This document shows, piece by piece, positions 16,953 through 26,253 of a stretch of DNA of 64,000 nucleotides. The stretch is from positions 1 to 64,000 of the forward strand of contig JAUXPJ010000011.1 of assembly GCA_030683815.1 (NCBI GenBank), given 5' to 3'. The DNA is from Flavobacteriaceae bacterium. Its GTDB lineage: Bacteria; Bacteroidota; Bacteroidia; Flavobacteriales; Flavobacteriaceae. Every line of letters begins with the position of its first letter. Positions within the stretch are counted from its first letter, which is position 1. Both the position numbers and the translations under genes were made by a program. The notes under the pieces were generated by a model that did no database searches, was not told the DNA's origin, and saw only the letters and a list, made by a program, of their open reading frames with translations.

Positions 16953-18503
16953 ATGAATACTTCAGCAATACAATCTTCAATTTCAGAAACATTAAAAAAA
17001 TTAGGTGTTAAAGAATTAAATTATGGAGCATCAACAGGGTTAAATCATTTAAAAACTTCAGGGACAATTTTAGATTCTTTTTCTCCTGTAGATGGAACAC
17101 TTATCGGTTCTGTAGGAACTTCTACCGCAACAGAATATCAAATGGTGATGAAAACTGCTGAAGCAGCAGCCATAGCGTGGAAACAAATTCCTGCACCAAA
17201 ACGCGGTGAATTTGTTAGACAATTTGGTGATAAACTTCGCGAATTAAAACAACCTCTTGGCGAATTGGTTTCTTATGAAATGGGAAAAAGTCTGCAAGAA
17301 GGTCTAGGAGAAGTACAAGAAATGATTGATATCTGCGATTTTGCAGTTGGCTTATCTAGACAATTGTACGGACTTACAATGCATAGCGAACGCCCAATGC
17401 ATCGTATGTACGAACAATATCATCCACTTGGAATTGTAGGAATTATTTCTTCCTTTAATTTTCCGGTAGCCGTTTGGGCTTGGAATACCGCTTTAGCTTG
17501 GGTTTGTGGTGATGTATGTGTTTGGAAACCATCTTCAAAAACACCTTTATGCGCTATTGCATGTCAAAATATTATTGGTGAAGTGTTAAAAAACAATAAT
17601 GTACCAGAAGGTGTAAGCTGTTTGGTTATTGGTAATGAAAATGGAGATTTAATAAATAATGATAAACGTATTCCACTAATTTCATTTACCGGCTCTACTC
17701 GTATTGGAAGACACGTGGCAAAAACAGTTGCAGAACGATTTGGTAAAACAATATTAGAATTAGGTGGTAATAATGCCATCATTGTTTCTAAAGAAGCAGA
17801 TTTATCTATGGTATTAATTGGGGCTGTATTTGGAGCCGTTGGAACCGCTGGGCAACGTTGTACAAGTACACGTAGATTAATTATACACGAAAGTATTTAC
17901 GACAAAACAATAGACGTATTGCAAAAAGCTTATGCTCAACTTACGATTGGAAATCCTTTAGATGCTAAAAATCATGTGGGTCCGTTAATTGATAAGGGTG
18001 CAGTAAAAGATTATTTAAATGCTATTGAAAAAGCCAAAAAAGAAGGTGGTAAAATGATTGTTGATGGTGGCGTCTTAACAGGTGATGGTTATGAAAGTGG
18101 ATGTTATGTTAGACCATGTATTATTGAGGCAGAAAATAGTTTTGAAATTGTACAAGAAGAAACTTTTGCACCTGTTTTATATGTGATGAAATACAATACA
18201 ATAGAAGAAGCTATTGCATATCAGAATGGTGTTCCTCAAGGATTATCATCTTCTATATTTACCAACAATATGCGCGAAATGGAATTATTCCTTTCTGCAA
18301 ATGGCTCAGATTGTGGTATTGCTAATGTTAATATTGGAACTTCTGGGGCTGAAATTGGAGGCGCTTTTGGAGGTGAAAAAGAAACTGGCGGAGGTAGAGA
18401 AAGTGGCTCTGATGCCTGGAAAGTTTATATGAGACGTCAAACAAATACTATTAATTACGGAACTCAATTACCGTTAGCTCAAGGAATAAAATTTGATTTT
18501 TAA
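16953..18503 (+). CDS. amaB: ALDH7-type aldehyde dehydrogenase (probable L-aminoadipate-semialdehyde/piperideine-6-carboxylate dehydrogenase)
   Basis: 516-residue NAD-dependent aldehyde dehydrogenase of the antiquitin (ALDH7) branch. The catalytic Cys is in GQRCTSTRR at residue 303 and the general base Glu in LELGGNN at residue 269; their 34-residue spacing is standard. ISSFNFPVAVWAWN and FTGSTRIGRHV form the cofactor site, and the end ETGGGRESGSDAWK is typical of ALDH7. By family it oxidises alpha-aminoadipate semialdehyde in lysine breakdown. It stands alone with its own promoter; no other lysine-degradation gene is in the window. Confidence 0.9.
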   Translation: MNTSAIQSSISETLKKLGVKELNYGASTGLNHLKTSGTILDSFSPVDGTLIGSVGTSTATEYQMVMKTAEAAAIAWKQIPAPKRGEFVRQFGDKLRELKQPLGELVSYEMGKSLQEGLGEVQEMIDICDFAVGLSRQLYGLTMHSERPMHRMYEQYHPLGIVGIISSFNFPVAVWAWNTALAWVCGDVCVWKPSSKTPLCAIACQNIIGEVLKNNNVPEGVSCLVIGNENGDLINNDKRIPLISFTGSTRIGRHVAKTVAERFGKTILELGGNNAIIVSKEADLSMVLIGAVFGAVGTAGQRCTSTRRLIIHESIYDKTIDVLQKAYAQLTIGNPLDAKNHVGPLIDKGAVKDYLNAIEKAKKEGGKMIVDGGVLTGDGYESGCYVRPCIIEAENSFEIVQEETFAPVLYVMKYNTIEEAIAYQNGVPQGLSSSIFTNNMREMELFLSANGSDCGIANVNIGTSGAEIGGAFGGEKETGGGRESGSDAWKVYMRRQTNTINYGTQLPLAQGIKFDF

Positions 18504-18524
18504 TATTTTTATAAATAAAATTTG

Positions 18525-18532
18525 TACATTTG
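18525..18532 (+). promoter_or_regulatory. -7 promoter element for the DUF4382 lipoprotein
   Basis: TACATTTG matches TAnnTTTG, 51 bases before the ATG at 18584 in an 80-base spacer. No -33 TTG at the standard distance. Confidence 0.42.
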
Positions 18533-18583
18533 GGCATATCGACTATACCCAAACCCAAAATTTAATTTAAAATTTTAATTATT

Positions 18584-19366
18584 ATGAAACAACAACATTT
18601 TATTCAAATGGTGTTGGTAATTGTTGTAATGATGTTCTTACAGGGATGTAGCAATGATACCACACAAATGACTCGGGTGCAAATTAAGTTGGTAGATGCT
18701 CCCGGAGATTACGAAGAAGTTAATATTGATCTTAAAGATGTATTAATCAACCGAACTGAAAGCGGTAATGGCTGGGAAAGTATCGGAAATGTAAAACAAG
18801 GTATTTATAACTTGTTAGAATATACTGGAGGTGTTGAAGCGTTGATTGCCGATTCAGAAATACCTTCGGGTCAAATAAATCAAATGCGACTGGTTTTAGG
18901 CGAAAATAATTCAATAAAAATTAATGGTGAACTAACTAAATTAGATACACCTAGCTCACAACAATCAGGTTTAAAATTGAACTTTCACACGGAACTGATG
19001 GGTGGATTACTTTATACTTTTATCCTTGATTTTGATGTTAATAAATCAATAGTAAAAGCAGCAAACTCTGGTAAATACAATCTAAAACCTGTTATTAGAG
19101 TCGTTGCTGAAGCTACTTCAGGCGCCATAGCAGGGAAGGTCACGCCTTTTGAGTTCATCACTCAAGTAAGTGCCATTAATGGTACTGATACTCTAAGAAC
19201 TCATACTGATTTGACTGGAAAGTTTTTGGTAAAAGGAGTTCCGCCTGCTACTTATAAATTATTATTTACTCCAGACACTTCATCTGGTTTCTCTCCAAAA
19301 ACTGTAGAAAATATTACTGTTACACTGGGCAATGTTACCGATGTAGGAACGATAACATTTGAATAA
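18584..19366 (+). CDS. DUF4382 domain lipoprotein
   Basis: 260 residues. Lipoprotein signal VVMMFLQGCSNDT (Cys about residue 22), then a DUF4382 domain (TRVQIKLVDAPGDYEEVNIDLKDV is diagnostic) over about residues 30-170, then a carboxypeptidase-regulatory-like beta domain (AGKVTPFEF to GTITFE) over about 180-260. DUF4382 proteins are surface lipoproteins of unknown role. Transcribed alone and followed by a strong hairpin at 19377-19400. Confidence 0.87.
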   Translation: MKQQHFIQMVLVIVVMMFLQGCSNDTTQMTRVQIKLVDAPGDYEEVNIDLKDVLINRTESGNGWESIGNVKQGIYNLLEYTGGVEALIADSEIPSGQINQMRLVLGENNSIKINGELTKLDTPSSQQSGLKLNFHTELMGGLLYTFILDFDVNKSIVKAANSGKYNLKPVIRVVAEATSGAIAGKVTPFEFITQVSAINGTDTLRTHTDLTGKFLVKGVPPATYKLLFTPDTSSGFSPKTVENITVTLGNVTDVGTITFE

Positions 19367-19376
19367 ATAAAAACGA

Positions 19377-19400
19377 AAAGTCCCGAGAGATCGGGACTTT
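19377..19400. terminator. rho-independent terminator after the DUF4382 gene
   Basis: Perfect 10-bp stem AAAGTCCCGA / TCGGGACTTT with a GAGA loop, 11 bases after the stop. The T run on the plus side is short (TTTCG). Confidence 0.75.
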
Positions 19401-19597
19401 CGCTTAATTGGCTATCACTAACCAACTAAAAATCAACTAACCAAACTTTATTTTTAATACTACTTTTCTATTTTAGATGTTTAAAAAAAACATCATTTTA
19501 CGCCTTCTAATTATTTATTAAAATATTATTTTTGTATTTTTAGAGGAGTAAATTTCTTTGTTAGTCAAATCTCAATTATCATGCCAAAATTTATATT

Positions 19598-20011
19598 ATG
19601 AAAAAAATAATTCTAATTTTAGTTACGGTTCTATTGTCAACTTTCGTTTATGCTCAAGTTGATAATTATAATGGAAGTCAGCACCTTAGTGTCGGCGCTA
19701 ATTTTTTTGGAAATAAGGAAAATATTAAAGTAGTTTATCATCACGGAATCAGTAATATGTTTTCAGTAGGCGTTGGGGCATATGTATTAAATGATTCTTA
19801 CGCCTTTGTTCGCGGTGATTTTTATTTAAATTCTGTAATTCCCTTGCCGGATAATTTATCGGTATATGGTGGCGTTGAATTAGGGGTGCTCGGTATCGAT
19901 TTTCTTAATTTTGATCCTCAAATAGGCGTTGCCTATTCCATTTCTAAAAATCTTGATTTGTTTATTGAGGCGGGTAATACCGGAACTTTGGGTGTCAGTT
20001 TTTCATTTTAA
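19598..20011 (+). CDS. small secreted, probably outer-membrane beta-barrel-like protein
   Basis: 137 residues with a clear signal peptide (LLSTFVYAQ, cleavage after AQ). The mature part alternates Gly and aromatic residues (HLSVGANFFGNKENIKVVYH, VGVGAYVLND) and ends in SF following GTLGVSFSF, the C-terminal Phe pattern of outer-membrane strands. I recognise no named family. It is monocistronic and runs into the convergent terminator before the ATP synthase operon. Confidence 0.7.
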   Translation: MKKIILILVTVLLSTFVYAQVDNYNGSQHLSVGANFFGNKENIKVVYHHGISNMFSVGVGAYVLNDSYAFVRGDFYLNSVIPLPDNLSVYGGVELGVLGIDFLNFDPQIGVAYSISKNLDLFIEAGNTGTLGVSFSF

Positions 20012-20032
20012 AATGCTTTCATAATTTCACAA

Positions 20033-20064
20033 AAAAAGAGCTCCGAATTTTCGGAGCTCTTTTT
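20033..20064. terminator. bidirectional terminator at the end of the ATP synthase operon
   Basis: Long palindrome with core GAGCTCCGA / TCGGAGCTC flanked by A5 and T5 runs, between the convergent genes at 19598-20011 (plus) and atpG (minus). Confidence 0.92.
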
Positions 20065-20082
20065 GTTTTTTAAGTTGTTTTT

Positions 20083-20943
20083 TTATCCGTTTAAAGCTTC
20101 TGCTCCACCTACAATTTCTAAAATTTCATTGGTAATGGCCGCCTGTCTGGCTTTGTTATAATTGAGTTTGAGCTCATTTTTAAGGTCATTGGCATTGTCT
20201 GTTGCTTTGTGCATTGCGGTCATACGCGCACCGTGTTCTGCGGCAAACGAATCTCTAATCGCTTTATACAATTGCATTTTTAATGACTTAGGAATTAATT
20301 CCAACACAATTTCATTTTTAGAGGGTTCAAAAATATAATCTAAGTTATTATTAGCATCTCCTTTTGGCGGAACTATTGGCAAAAATTGTTCTATGGTTGG
20401 AATTTGATTTGCAGCATTTTTAAACATATTATATCCTAAATAGATTTTATCATAGGTTTTATCTGCAAAACTTTCCATCAAAAAAGAGGCAATTTTAGAG
20501 CTGTTTTCGAATGTTAAATCTTCATATATAGCACTTTGATTTTGAACAATGGTATAAGTTTTTGATAAAATATCATTTCCTTTTTTACCGATTGTTAAAA
20601 ATGTGACATTTTTATCTTTATAATTATCTTCAATATACTGAAGCGTCATTTTAATAACTTGTGCGTTAAATGCGCCACACAATCCTCTATTAGAAGTGAT
20701 TACTACAAATAAAACATTTGACACTTCGCGTTGATCAACGTAAACTCCTCCTGATTCAATACTCAATGTTCCGCTTAAACTTTGCAACAATTCTGTTAGT
20801 TTGTTCGCATACGGTCTCATTTGTGTTATGGCAATTTGAGCTTTCTTCAACTTTGCTGCCGATACCATTTTCATGGCACTGGTAATTTGCATGGTTGAAG
20901 AAACCGAAGCAATTCTATTTCTAATTTCTTTTAAGTTTGCCAT
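20083..20943 (-). CDS. atpG: F1F0 ATP synthase gamma subunit
   Basis: Central rotor shaft of F1. 286 residues, normal length. N-terminal helix NLKEIRNRIASVSSTMQITSAMKMVSAAKLKKA and C-terminal helix ARMTAMHKATDNANDL to LKLNYNKARQAAITNEI are the two coiled-coil ends typical of gamma; SNRGLCGAFNAQV is the conserved central motif. Last gene of the minus-strand operon; the beta and epsilon genes, which follow gamma in many bacteria, are absent here. Confidence 0.98.
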   Translation of the reverse strand: MANLKEIRNRIASVSSTMQITSAMKMVSAAKLKKAQIAITQMRPYANKLTELLQSLSGTLSIESGGVYVDQREVSNVLFVVITSNRGLCGAFNAQVIKMTLQYIEDNYKDKNVTFLTIGKKGNDILSKTYTIVQNQSAIYEDLTFENSSKIASFLMESFADKTYDKIYLGYNMFKNAANQIPTIEQFLPIVPPKGDANNNLDYIFEPSKNEIVLELIPKSLKMQLYKAIRDSFAAEHGARMTAMHKATDNANDLKNELKLNYNKARQAAITNEILEIVGGAEALNG

Positions 20944-21025
20944 CTTTTGTCTATGTTGAATTTTGAAGGTTGAATTTTAAATTAAATCCAACATTTAAAA
21001 TTTAGAATTCAAAATTTAGAATTCC

Positions 21026-22603
21026 TTAATTATATTTTGCTGAAATTTCTTTGGCTGCTTCTTTTAAAGTATCCGTAATTTCATCTGTTAATTTACCGGC
21101 TTTTAGATCAACTAATATATTTTTATGCTTAGCGTTAAGAAATATTAAATAATCTTTTTCAAACTCTTTTACTTTATTTACAGGAACATCTCTTAATAAA
21201 TTATTAGTTCCAGCGTATATAATTGCAGTTTGATCTTCTACAGTATAAGGGTCGTTTTGAGCTTGTTTTAAGATCTCAACGTTCTTTCTACCTTTGTTAA
21301 TAACATTCAATGTAGCTGCATCTAAATCAGATCCAAACTTAGCAAAAGCCTCTAATTCTCTATATTGAGCCTGGTCTAGTTTCAATGTACCCGCTACTTT
21401 TTTCATCGATTTAATTTGAGCATTACCACCCACACGTGATACCGAAATACCTACGTTAATGGCGGGTCTAACACCTGCATTAAATAAATCAGATTCTAAG
21501 AATATTTGTCCGTCAGTAATTGAGATTACGTTGGTAGGAATATAAGCCGATACATCACCTGCTTGAGTTTCGATAATTGGCAAAGCGGTTAAAGAACCTC
21601 CTCCTTTAACTTTATCTTTTAAAGAAACCGGGATATCATTCATTTTCTGGGCAATTACATCATTGTCGATAATCTTTGCGGCTCTTTCCAATAATCTTGA
21701 GTGAAGATAGAAAACATCTCCAGGATATGCTTCACGTCCCGGTGGTCTTCTTAAAATTAATGAAATCTCACGGTAAGCGATGGCTTGCTTAGATAAATCA
21801 TCGTAAACAATTAAAGCCGGACGACCGGTATCTCTAAAATATTCACCGATTGCAGCACCTGCAAATGGCGCATAAACTTGCATTGCGGCAGGATCTGAAG
21901 CATTGGCAGCAACAATAGTTGTATAAGCTAGAGCTCCTCTTTCTTCTAACATTTTAGCAATTCCTGCAATTGTAGATCCTTTTTGACCAATGGCAACATA
22001 TATACAATACACAGGAACTCCTGCATCGTAAAATTCTTTTTGATTTAAAATAGTATCAAGAGCAACAGTAGATTTTCCTGTTTGTCTATCACCAATGATA
22101 AGCTCTCTTTGTCCTCTTCCGATAGGAATCATAGCATCGACTGCTTTAATTCCTGTTTGTAACGGTTCATTTACCGGCTGACGGAAAATTACTCCTGGAG
22201 CTCTACGCTCTAACGGCATTTCAAAAGTTTCACCGTCAACAGATCCTTTACCATCTATTGGATTTCCTAAAGTATCTACTACTCTACCTACAATTCCTTC
22301 ACCTACTCTAATAGAAGCAATACGCTGTGTGCGTTTTACGGTTGCTCCTTCTTTAATTTCGGTAGAAGATCCTAAAAGCACCACTCCAACATTGTCTTCC
22401 TCTAAGTTTAATACAATACCTTCTAAGCCATTATCAAATTGAACTAACTCACCGTATTGCACATTTTCTAATCCGTAAACACGAGCAATACCATCACCTA
22501 CTTGTAATACTGTCCCAACTTCATCAAGAGTTGCATTACTTTCAAATCCTGTTAATTGTTGCTTTAAAATTGCTGAAACTTCAGCTGGTCTAACTGCTGC
22601 CAT
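21026..22603 (-). CDS. atpA: F1F0 ATP synthase alpha subunit
   Basis: Non-catalytic nucleotide-binding subunit of F1. 525 residues from the chosen start. Walker [10 protein letters not shown] is near residue 170, with [20 protein letters not shown] and the signature [14 protein letters not shown]. An ATG two codons earlier (22609, MTMAAV) is possible; [13 protein letters not shown] is the usual flavobacterial start. It lies 27 bases downstream of atpH. The 82-base gap before atpG holds a heptamer-like tandem AATTTAGAATTC repeat (20998-21023). Confidence 0.98.
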   Translation of the reverse strand: MAAVRPAEVSAILKQQLTGFESNATLDEVGTVLQVGDGIARVYGLENVQYGELVQFDNGLEGIVLNLEEDNVGVVLLGSSTEIKEGATVKRTQRIASIRVGEGIVGRVVDTLGNPIDGKGSVDGETFEMPLERRAPGVIFRQPVNEPLQTGIKAVDAMIPIGRGQRELIIGDRQTGKSTVALDTILNQKEFYDAGVPVYCIYVAIGQKGSTIAGIAKMLEERGALAYTTIVAANASDPAAMQVYAPFAGAAIGEYFRDTGRPALIVYDDLSKQAIAYREISLILRRPPGREAYPGDVFYLHSRLLERAAKIIDNDVIAQKMNDIPVSLKDKVKGGGSLTALPIIETQAGDVSAYIPTNVISITDGQIFLESDLFNAGVRPAINVGISVSRVGGNAQIKSMKKVAGTLKLDQAQYRELEAFAKFGSDLDAATLNVINKGRKNVEILKQAQNDPYTVEDQTAIIYAGTNNLLRDVPVNKVKEFEKDYLIFLNAKHKNILVDLKAGKLTDEITDTLKEAAKEISAKYN

Positions 22604-22636
22604 TGTCATTTTTTTATCTATTGAGATACTATTTTT

Positions 22637-23194
22637 TTAATAATTTGGTAAATATAAATTCTTTTTAAAATCTCTTCTTAATCTTTGGAATATGCGCAAA
22701 ATACTTGCATCGTATTGAACGTCTCCTAATCTTAAAACAAAACCTCCTATAATTTCCGGATTTATAACATTTTTAATACTCACTTCTTTAGAGGTAAGTG
22801 TATTGATTTTATCCAAAATTGTTTTTTCCATTTCTGACGTTAACGGAATAGCTGTTGTCACTATTGCAACTTCATAACCCATTAAGAAATCAAAAATAAT
22901 GGTGTATTCTTTAGCTGTAAGCCACAATAATTCAATCCGCTTATTTTCTATTAATAAATCAATCAATCCTTTTGATAAATCATTGACACGTGATTCAAAA
23001 ATAGCATTAAGCACATTTCTTTTTGTTTCAGATTTAATAATGGGACTTTTTAACATTACCTGCAATTCCTTGCTTTCAGAAATAGTGTTGGCGATAAGAA
23101 GCATATTTTCATTTACATCTTCGTGTAATCCATGCTCTTTAGCCAGATTGAGTAGCGCTTTTGCGTATCGTAATGCTGCTCTTGTTCCTTTCAT
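22637..23194 (-). CDS. atpH: F1F0 ATP synthase delta subunit
   Basis: 185 residues; peripheral-stalk subunit joining F1 to the b subunits. N-terminal helical part RAALRYAKALLNLAKEHGL and the C-terminal signature NPEIIGGFVLRLGDVQYDASI (GGF plus conserved Asp) fit OSCP/delta. Only 4 bases separate it from atpF upstream. Confidence 0.96.
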   Translation of the reverse strand: MKGTRAALRYAKALLNLAKEHGLHEDVNENMLLIANTISESKELQVMLKSPIIKSETKRNVLNAIFESRVNDLSKGLIDLLIENKRIELLWLTAKEYTIIFDFLMGYEVAIVTTAIPLTSEMEKTILDKINTLTSKEVSIKNVINPEIIGGFVLRLGDVQYDASILRIFQRLRRDFKKNLYLPNY

Positions 23195-23198
23195 AAGC

Positions 23199-23690
23199 TT
23201 AGTTTAGCTTCACATCTTTTAACATATCACCAATAACTTTTAATTGTTTTTCTTTGGATGATAATTCTTCTTTAAGAACTTTTTCAGCAATACTGATAGA
23301 CAATTCTGCCACTTGATTTTTTAATTCAACGATAGCAGCTTGTTTTTCATTTTGTATAGTAAATTTTGCCAGTTCAATTAGCTTTGCCGATTGCTTTTTT
23401 GCTTCCTCTTTTGCTTCTGAAATTAATTTATCTTTAATTTCCTTCGCATCTTTCATCATCGCATCTCTTTCAGCTCTGGCTTCTTTTAAAATACGCTCAT
23501 TATCATTTTTTAAATTTTGCATTTCTAAACGTGCTTTTTCTGCAGATAACAAGGCATCATTAATAGAGTCTTCTCTTTCTTTTACTGCGTTTAAAATTGG
23601 TTTCCACGCTAATTTTTTCAACAAAAAGAAAAATGCTAAGAAAATAATGGTAGTCCAAAATATTAAACTTTCAGGTGCTACAAAATTCAT
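23199..23690 (-). CDS. atpF: F1F0 ATP synthase subunit b
   Basis: 163 residues: one N-terminal membrane helix (LIFWTTIIFLAFFFLLKKLAW) followed by a long charged coiled coil (REDSINDALLSAEKARLEMQ onward). This is the dimerising peripheral stalk. There is one copy of the b gene only, with no b-prime. It lies 79 bases after atpE. Confidence 0.96.
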   Translation of the reverse strand: MNFVAPESLIFWTTIIFLAFFFLLKKLAWKPILNAVKEREDSINDALLSAEKARLEMQNLKNDNERILKEARAERDAMMKDAKEIKDKLISEAKEEAKKQSAKLIELAKFTIQNEKQAAIVELKNQVAELSISIAEKVLKEELSSKEKQLKVIGDMLKDVKLN

Positions 23691-23769
23691 AATTTATATC
23701 TTATTTTTTATTAACAATACTTAATAATCAAACACTTTAACCAACCGTTAAAGTGTTTGATGTAAAAAT

Positions 23770-24006
<237 letters not shown>

Positions 24007-25098
24007 TTAATGATGGTCATCGGCTACTGCCTGACCAATAAACAGTGCTGATAACAAGGTAAATACATACGCTTGTAATGCCGCAACTAACAATTCCAAC
24101 ATAGTCATAAAGATGACAAATGCACCAGAAACTGGAGCAATTGCTATTGTTTTAAATATGAATATCAAAGAAACTAAACTCAATATGATAATATGTCCTG
24201 CTGCAATGTTGGCAAAAAGACGAATCATCAATGCAAAAGGTTTTGTTAACATACCAATGATTTCTATTGGAACCATAATTGGGTATAATAACCAAGGTAC
24301 AGGAGGCATTAAAATATGTTTCCAGTAATATTTATTTCCGCTGAAAGTGGTAATCAGAAAAGTGAGTGAGGCCAATACAAAAGTAAAAGCAATATTCCCG
24401 GTTAAGTTGGCACTAAATGGAAAAAAAGGAATCAATCCGATTAAATTATTAATCCAAATAAAAAAGAAAATAGACAATAAATACGGCATGTATTTAGCGT
24501 AATTTTTCTTTCCTATATTTGGAATAGCAATGTCATCGCGTACAAATAAAACCAAGGGCTCCATAAAACCTGTTAAACCTTTTGGCGCATTTGGATTGTT
24601 TTTATATGATTTAGCAACGCTTATGAAAACTATGAATAAAATAATTACCGACATCAGCATGGAAAATACCAATTTGGTAATGGAGAAATTAAGCGGTCTC
24701 GATGAAAAATCCATAACACTTGGATGGTCATCAACGACTTTATCAGCATAAAAAATTCCGTCGTGAATACGCACAAATTGTTGCCCTTTTCGTTCAACAA
24801 TAACTTTTCCTTCATTATCATGATGAAATTCACTCGATAAAAATGTTACCAATCCATTATTGGTGTACAGAATAATGGGCAATGGCATTGAATACGAAAC
24901 ACCATTCCAATCAATAAGGTGAAATTCATGAGAATCGGCAATGTGATGATTGATTAAATCACCGGCATTAAATTCTTTTTCAGGTTGATTTTCTGATGTA
25001 TGCTCAACTTCATACTCTTGACTGTATGAAAATTGAACAAACGAGAATAGCATCGCAATCGCTAATAAAACTGCTTTAAGTGGTTTTGTTGCTATCAT
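24007..25098 (-). CDS. atpB: F1F0 ATP synthase subunit a
   Basis: 363 residues, about 100 more than the E. coli protein. The extra N-terminus begins with a signal peptide (VLLAIAMLFSFVQFSYSQEY) and a soluble, His-rich segment before the first core helix, as in other Bacteroidetes. The core has the essential Arg in MLIRLFANIAAGHI and the C-terminal helix LLVAALQAYVFTLLSALFIG. It forms the proton channel with the c ring. It lies 36 bases before atpE. Confidence 0.96.
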   Translation of the reverse strand: MIATKPLKAVLLAIAMLFSFVQFSYSQEYEVEHTSENQPEKEFNAGDLINHHIADSHEFHLIDWNGVSYSMPLPIILYTNNGLVTFLSSEFHHDNEGKVIVERKGQQFVRIHDGIFYADKVVDDHPSVMDFSSRPLNFSITKLVFSMLMSVIILFIVFISVAKSYKNNPNAPKGLTGFMEPLVLFVRDDIAIPNIGKKNYAKYMPYLLSIFFFIWINNLIGLIPFFPFSANLTGNIAFTFVLASLTFLITTFSGNKYYWKHILMPPVPWLLYPIMVPIEIIGMLTKPFALMIRLFANIAAGHIIILSLVSLIFIFKTIAIAPVSGAFVIFMTMLELLVAALQAYVFTLLSALFIGQAVADDHH

Positions 25099-25166
25099 TT
25101 ATTATTATCTTGTTTACTTCCTAAAAATTTGGTGCAAAAGTAAACAATTAATTCAAAAATATAAAC

Positions 25167-25562
25167 TTATTCTTTAGGTATTGAGTTTAAAATCTTAATA
25201 GCATAGAAAATTTCAAATAGTAAGAATAAAAAATAGGGAATAAAAAAAGCGAGAACATCGGGTATGTAATCAATATTATCTTCTTGTATTAACGGTATTA
25301 AGAATAGTACCGATGCCAGCATTTTTAACAAACTAAACGCCATAAAAGCAAATCCGGTTTTCTCATAAAAAGTGTTTTTAACTGCTATTAATCCGGCCAA
25401 AATAATGAAGGTAACTATAAAATGAAAAATATAAATAGAAAAGGTGCTGTAATAAAATAAAATTGAATCAAAAATATTTTTTTGAACTCCGTACTGAGCA
25501 CCATTTAACAAAAGAGTAATCCCAATTAGATATTTTAATAAATGTTTAATTTCTTTTTTCAT
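25167..25562 (-). CDS. small four-helix membrane protein (DUF6168-like)
   Basis: 131 residues with about four transmembrane segments (LKYLIGITLLLNGAQYG, FHFIVTFIILAGLIAV, MAFSLLKMLASVLFLIPL, VLAFFIPYFLFLLFEIFYAI). It occupies the place between atpZ and atpB where flavobacteria carry a conserved DUF6168-type protein. A role in a-subunit or c-ring assembly, like AtpI elsewhere, is inference from position. It overlaps the atpZ 3' end by 17 bases. Confidence 0.7.
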   Translation of the reverse strand: MKKEIKHLLKYLIGITLLLNGAQYGVQKNIFDSILFYYSTFSIYIFHFIVTFIILAGLIAVKNTFYEKTGFAFMAFSLLKMLASVLFLIPLIQEDNIDYIPDVLAFFIPYFLFLLFEIFYAIKILNSIPKE

Positions 25563-25782
25563 CTTCTTTATTCATTAATATGACTTTTTTTATCACCAAA
25601 TACAAAGAACCAAAAACGGCTGATAATGACAAAATAACTGTAAACAAACTGTAATTGTTGGGGTATTTCTCATCGAGCCATTGCCCTGCAAAAGCAGCTA
25701 TAGTAATTGTTATGGCCATTTGAAAAACTACAGACGAAAAGTAAATATATTTATTGATGGGTTTGTCAGATTGATTATCCAT
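25546..25782 (-). CDS. atpZ: AtpZ/AtpI family protein
   Basis: About 78 residues with two hydrophobic helices around FQMAITITIAAFAGQWLDEKYP, the GQWLDEK motif of AtpZ/AtpI, a helper of ATP synthase assembly. A longer start at 25794 (MKKIMDNQ) would overlap bactofilin by 20 bases; MDNQSDKPINKY at 25782 overlaps by 8 and is preferred. The gene links the bactofilin upstream to the ATP synthase genes downstream. Confidence 0.82.
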   Translation of the reverse strand: MDNQSDKPINKYIYFSSVVFQMAITITIAAFAGQWLDEKYPNNYSLFTVILSLSAVFGSLYLVIKKVILMNKEDEKRN

Positions 25783-26158
25783 TATTTTTTTCATCGGTAT
25801 AATTAACGCCTTTCATATTGCAGGAAGCGTTAAAAGTGGCTCCTGGTTCTACTGATAATTTACTGATATTCACTTCACCATTGATCACTGCATTTAATTT
25901 CAGGGAAAGAGTATTGCTTACATATAATTTCCCGGTAAAAATTCCTTCAATGTCAGCATCGCTGCAAATAATGGTTCCTTTAATAATGCTGTCCTTTCCA
26001 ATAACAACTTTTCCTTTTACATTGATAGTTCCCTCAACGTTTCCATCAATTCTAAAATCGCCTTCTGATATTAAATTGCCAACAAATGAAGTGTTTTTTC
26101 CAATTACATTTCTTTCTAATATTTGTATTTCCGGCTTTGGTTTCTTTTCTGAAAACAT
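25775..26158 (-). CDS. bactofilin family protein
   Basis: 127 residues of repeated beta-helix turns (FVGNLISEGDFRIDGNVEGTINVKGKVVIG, then further GxV/IxG turns), the DUF583/bactofilin fold, with short disordered ends. Bactofilins polymerise into cytoskeletal scaffolds on the inner membrane. Its place between the SprE-like gene and atpZ is an order I recall in flavobacteria; a link to motility or cell shape is possible but not shown here. Confidence 0.9.
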   Translation of the reverse strand: MFSEKKPKPEIQILERNVIGKNTSFVGNLISEGDFRIDGNVEGTINVKGKVVIGKDSIIKGTIICSDADIEGIFTGKLYVSNTLSLKLNAVINGEVNISKLSVEPGATFNASCNMKGVNYTDEKNNG

Positions 26159-26253
26159 GATGTTATATAGATTTGAGTATTGAGTATTGAGAGAACAACT
26201 ATTTCGATATCAATATCAATTCATTCATTAATTTATTTGTAATATTAATTATT